Shown here piece by piece: positions 38,717 to 40,533 of a DNA stretch of 40,533 bases. Both the position numbers and the translations under genes were made by a program. Within the stretch, counting starts at the first letter, position 1. Each line of letters opens with the position of its first letter. Source of the stretch: a virus; the IMG/VR virus record IMGVR_UViG_3300020430_002026, positions 1 through 40,533 of that record; one strand, given 5' to 3'. Below the pieces are notes generated by a model. That model ran no database searches. It had not been told where the DNA came from and worked only from the letters and a program-made list of their open reading frames with translations.

Positions 38717-38887
38717 TTACGTAGTGACCCGATCCTGTTCCTCCACTTCCACAATCGTCATCAGCTCCTTGAGCTTTCGGATCTCATCGGACGTTAGCTT
38801 AGCAACTTGACGTTCCATGTTTTCCTGAGAAGAATCCTTTGCAATGTTTTCAAGGACCATTGCTAGACCTGAGTAATGATAGCTCAT
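38717..38887 (-). CDS. 56-aa protein, function unknown
   Basis: MSYHYSGLAMVLENIAKDSS, then QENMERQVAKLTSDEIRKLKELMTIVEVEEQDRVTT. It overlaps the upstream gene by 4 nt (ATGA), which supports real translation. The sequence is mainly helical and acidic and could form a coiled coil. It is the last protein gene before the tmRNA acceptor piece in this early operon. No family was recognised. Confidence 0.65.
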   Translation of the reverse strand: MSYHYSGLAMVLENIAKDSSQENMERQVAKLTSDEIRKLKELMTIVEVEEQDRVTT

Positions 38888-39144
38888 ACATTCATCTCCA
38901 GTTGATGTCCACCATTATAGATGTTACGTTGAATTTCAGCTTCGCGGGGAGAGCAGAACCCTACACCGTTCAGGCCGCACCAAACATTTCCAAGCATTTC
39001 GCGGTGGTATGTTTCCCAAGCCTCGGTGACGCGCATTGTTTCGTCAAAGCCGTTATCCATTTCATCGATCAACCAAGCTACAGGCTGGCCGTAGAAGTTT
39101 TCAGCGCGATCCCTCAGGACCTTCATTGCAGTTTCGAGTCTCAT
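38884..39144 (-). CDS. 86-aa protein, function unknown
   Basis: Starts MRLETAMKVLRDRAENFYGQ at 39144, overlapping the upstream stop by 4 nt; the longer frame to 39171 enters that gene. Helical N-terminus, then ETYHREMLGNVWCGLNGVGFCSPREAEIQRNIYNGG, a pattern suggestive of a small conserved phage protein. It is in the same early operon as 39350. No function is known. Confidence 0.65.
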   Translation of the reverse strand: MRLETAMKVLRDRAENFYGQPVAWLIDEMDNGFDETMRVTEAWETYHREMLGNVWCGLNGVGFCSPREAEIQRNIYNGGHQLEMNV

Positions 39145-39350
39145 TGGTAGTACCCCCAAAGTTCGTTCCACATATCCGCAATTGTACCCTTTGCACAGCT
39201 GCGATCGAAATGAGTAACCAGGTTGAGCTTTTCAAAAACGAAAGCTTCAACTTCCTGGATATGCTCAGCTTCGGAAATCTTTTCTTCGATTCCCTCGATT
39301 GCGTAGATATCTTCCTCGATATCCATCATATAAGACTTAACTTTTCCCAT
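39141..39350 (-). CDS. 69-aa acidic protein, first gene of an early operon
   Basis: MGKVKSYMMDIEEDIYAIEG, then IEEKISEAEHIQEVEAFVFEKLNLVTHFDRSCAKGTIADMWNELWGYYQ. GGAG 7 nt before the ATG at 39350 defines the start. An upstream in-frame ATG at 39362 contains that Shine-Dalgarno. Acidic and helical, like many T4 early proteins that inhibit host enzymes; the role is unknown. Confidence 0.7.
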   Translation of the reverse strand: MGKVKSYMMDIEEDIYAIEGIEEKISEAEHIQEVEAFVFEKLNLVTHFDRSCAKGTIADMWNELWGYYQ

Positions 39351-39383
39351 GATTTTCTCCATCCTTTTTCATTTTGTAGATAT

Positions 39384-39425
39384 ATCTTACCACAGTTTTC
39401 AGAGAAAGTAAACAAAAAAATGCAC
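39384..39425 (-). promoter_or_regulatory. T4-type early promoter with GTGCAT box
   Basis: Minus strand: GTGCAT (39420-39425), -35 TTTACT (39407-39412), a 17-nt spacer ending TGG, -10 TAAGAT (39384-39389). It starts the early operon that includes the tmRNA. Confidence 0.78.
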
Positions 39426-39444
39426 TTTTTAGCACTTTTTTTCG

Positions 39445-39452
39445 TATAAATA
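39445..39452 (+). promoter_or_regulatory. late promoter TATAAATA for the rightward secreted genes
   Basis: Plus-strand TATAAATA, 46 nt before the ATG at 39499; the leader holds GAGGAAAA. It lies back to back with the early promoter at 39384. Confidence 0.75.
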
Positions 39453-39498
39453 ACATTGACGGCAAGTGGATCGTCAGTCAAGCGAGGAAAATATTACT

Positions 39499-40056
39499 AT
39501 GTTTAACAAACTCGCAGCTGCCTTTATTATGATTTTCTTGGCTTTACCTGCAGCTGCACAAACAACATCGAATGTCAATACGAATAGTACGTCTAACTCT
39601 ACCGTAGAGACAGATGCTAATTCGCGTACAATAGTTATTTCGCCACCGCCTAGTGCAATCTCACCCAGCGTTGGCTCCTCATCATCTGATCTCTGTACAG
39701 TTGGAGTATCAGGTGCTGTGCAGACTCAGATTCTCGGTATCTCTACCGGTGAAATGGTTCGTGATGAAAATTGTGAGAGATTAAAAATATCTAAAACCCT
39801 GTACGATATGGGAATGAAGGTTGCGGCAGTGTCCGTCCTTTGTCAAGACAGAAGAGTTTATGATGCAATGGAAATGGCAGGAACACCTTGTCCATTCCTA
39901 GGAGAAATTGGTGATAAGGCAACGGACGAGTGGAAAGCTAATCCGGGCCGGATCCCTCCCGTCGTAGAACTGGAGACAAAGGAAGATGTTCAAAAACGGA
40001 ATGCGACAGTTGCTGGCGGTATCGCTGGCCTCGCTCTTCTTCTGCTCCTACTCTAA
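39499..40056 (+). CDS. secreted/membrane protein with conserved Cys, function unknown
   Basis: 185 aa from the ATG at 39499 (GAGGAAAA upstream); a longer frame is not supported. MFNKLAAAFIMIFLALPAAAQ is a signal peptide. A Ser/Thr/Asn-rich part follows, then LCTVGVSGAVQTQILGISTGEMVRDENCERLKISKTLYDMGMKVAAVSVLCQDRRVYDAMEMAGTPCP with four Cys, and a C-terminal membrane segment (TVAGGIAGLALLLLLL). I recall similar proteins in marine T4-like phages, function unknown. The next gene starts inside its end. Confidence 0.75.
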   Translation: MFNKLAAAFIMIFLALPAAAQTTSNVNTNSTSNSTVETDANSRTIVISPPPSAISPSVGSSSSDLCTVGVSGAVQTQILGISTGEMVRDENCERLKISKTLYDMGMKVAAVSVLCQDRRVYDAMEMAGTPCPFLGEIGDKATDEWKANPGRIPPVVELETKEDVQKRNATVAGGIAGLALLLLLL

Positions 40057-40533
40057 CGCGCAGGTATCAACAACACCGGGTTCAGGTCAATCAGGCGATA
40101 TCCTAATATTAGGAAACGGCTGGACAGGAACCGTGAGTCAGTGTATCCATAACTTTAATTGCTGGGCTGGTCAAACTGACCAAGGTGATATTCACCATGG
40201 TTATGACCAATCAACTGGTATGGGTAATACGTACTATTGGAGTGGTACACAACAAACTCTGTCAAACACAATTGCAATAAACCAAGCATTGCAGGTACAA
40301 GGTATTCAGGTTGATGGATTTACTTATGAATGGGTCTATAAAAATGGCAACGCAAACTGGTTTTCTGGACAACCAGGTGGAGGTGCAGTAGACCCATTCG
40401 AGATTGTGGTCAACGTGTACGACTCTAATGGTAATCTGTTTCAAAGTTACAAATATGATTATGGCAATCAATTTGCAAATTGGACAACTAAAAAAGGTAC
40501 AGAAACTTTTAATCAGAATTATTTGACTCCAAG
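39986..40533 (+). CDS. secreted protein, C-terminus off the right edge
   Basis: 182 codons remain open at the window end. An alternative start is at 40001. MRQLLAVSLASLFFCSYSNAQ is a signal peptide with a likely cleavage site after Ala-Gln. The mature part is rich in Gly, Asn, Thr, Gln and Trp (LGNGWTGTVSQCIHNFNCWAGQTDQGDIHHGYDQS ... WVYKNGNANWFSGQPGGG), as in beta-sheet secreted or adhesin-like proteins. It overlaps the upstream gene by 71 nt, unusual for neighbours here. AAGGA lies very close to the ATG. Confidence 0.65.
   Translation, partial: MFKNGMRQLLAVSLASLFFCSYSNAQVSTTPGSGQSGDILILGNGWTGTVSQCIHNFNCWAGQTDQGDIHHGYDQSTGMGNTYYWSGTQQTLSNTIAINQALQVQGIQVDGFTYEWVYKNGNANWFSGQPGGGAVDPFEIVVNVYDSNGNLFQSYKYDYGNQFANWTTKKGTETFNQNYLTP

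Overview
The window is part of the genome of a lytic T4-like myovirus. The evidence is a set of recognisable T4 homologues: gp48, gp53, a gp27-like hub, gp5, gp25, gp6, gp8, gp4, gp26, gp32, gp59 and gp33. There are also T4-type early promoters (TTTAC-N17-TATAAT with an extended -10 TGG) and T4-type late promoters (TATAAATA). The proteins resemble marine T4-like phages. The host is probably an alphaproteobacterium, because the phage carries a circularly permuted two-piece tmRNA gene, an arrangement typical of that class. No integrase, insertion sequence or CRISPR array was seen.

Layout. 1-73: start of a virion protein running off the left edge. 159-2108 (+): aspartyl-hydroxylase-like dioxygenase, radical SAM enzyme and GNAT-like protein. 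2071-8551 (-): short kinase-like protein, an 87-aa protein, a second dioxygenase, a stand-alone SPASM-type protein, a radical SAM core protein, a tandem glycosyltransferase, a 60-aa protein, a methyltransferase-like protein and two glycosyltransferases. Between 2568 and 2701 an early promoter points rightward into a short, structured, apparently non-coding RNA. 8553-17431 (-): tail-fibre and virion proteins, including a 1759-aa protein, then gp8. 17466-27368 (-): baseplate block with gp7-position protein, gp6, gp25, a 373-aa protein, PAAR-M15 peptidase, gp5, gp27-like, gp53 and gp48. 27404-32541 (+): gp4, a conserved protein, a tail-tube-like protein, gp26, an EF-hand membrane protein and a repetitive tape-measure-like protein. 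These meet the leftward early genes at a bidirectional terminator. 32576-39350 (-): early and replication region with gp32, gp59, gp33, a SleB hydrolase, many small conserved proteins, tRNA-Arg, tRNA-Leu and the tmRNA, with four nested early promoters. 39499-end (+): two secreted proteins behind a late promoter.

How the parts fit. The baseplate wedge, hub and spike genes form one late operon ending in tail fibres and a surface-chemistry cassette. That cassette probably modifies the virion or the host surface. The rightward late genes follow the usual tail order: tube-like protein, assembly chaperone, tape measure. The chaperone (gp26) ends in a textbook programmed -1 frameshift signal: AGGAGG upstream, U UUA AAC directly before the stop codon, and a hairpin downstream. 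This would add a 57-aa C-terminal extension, like lambda G/GT.

Strongest leads: (1) the gp26 frameshift; (2) the permuted tmRNA, tag ANDNFAPVAAAA, with an open reading frame in its intervening segment; (3) the orphan early promoter and small RNA antisense to the cassette; (4) the split radical SAM/SPASM pair; (5) late promoters placed exactly 5 nt before start codons, implying leaderless mRNAs.
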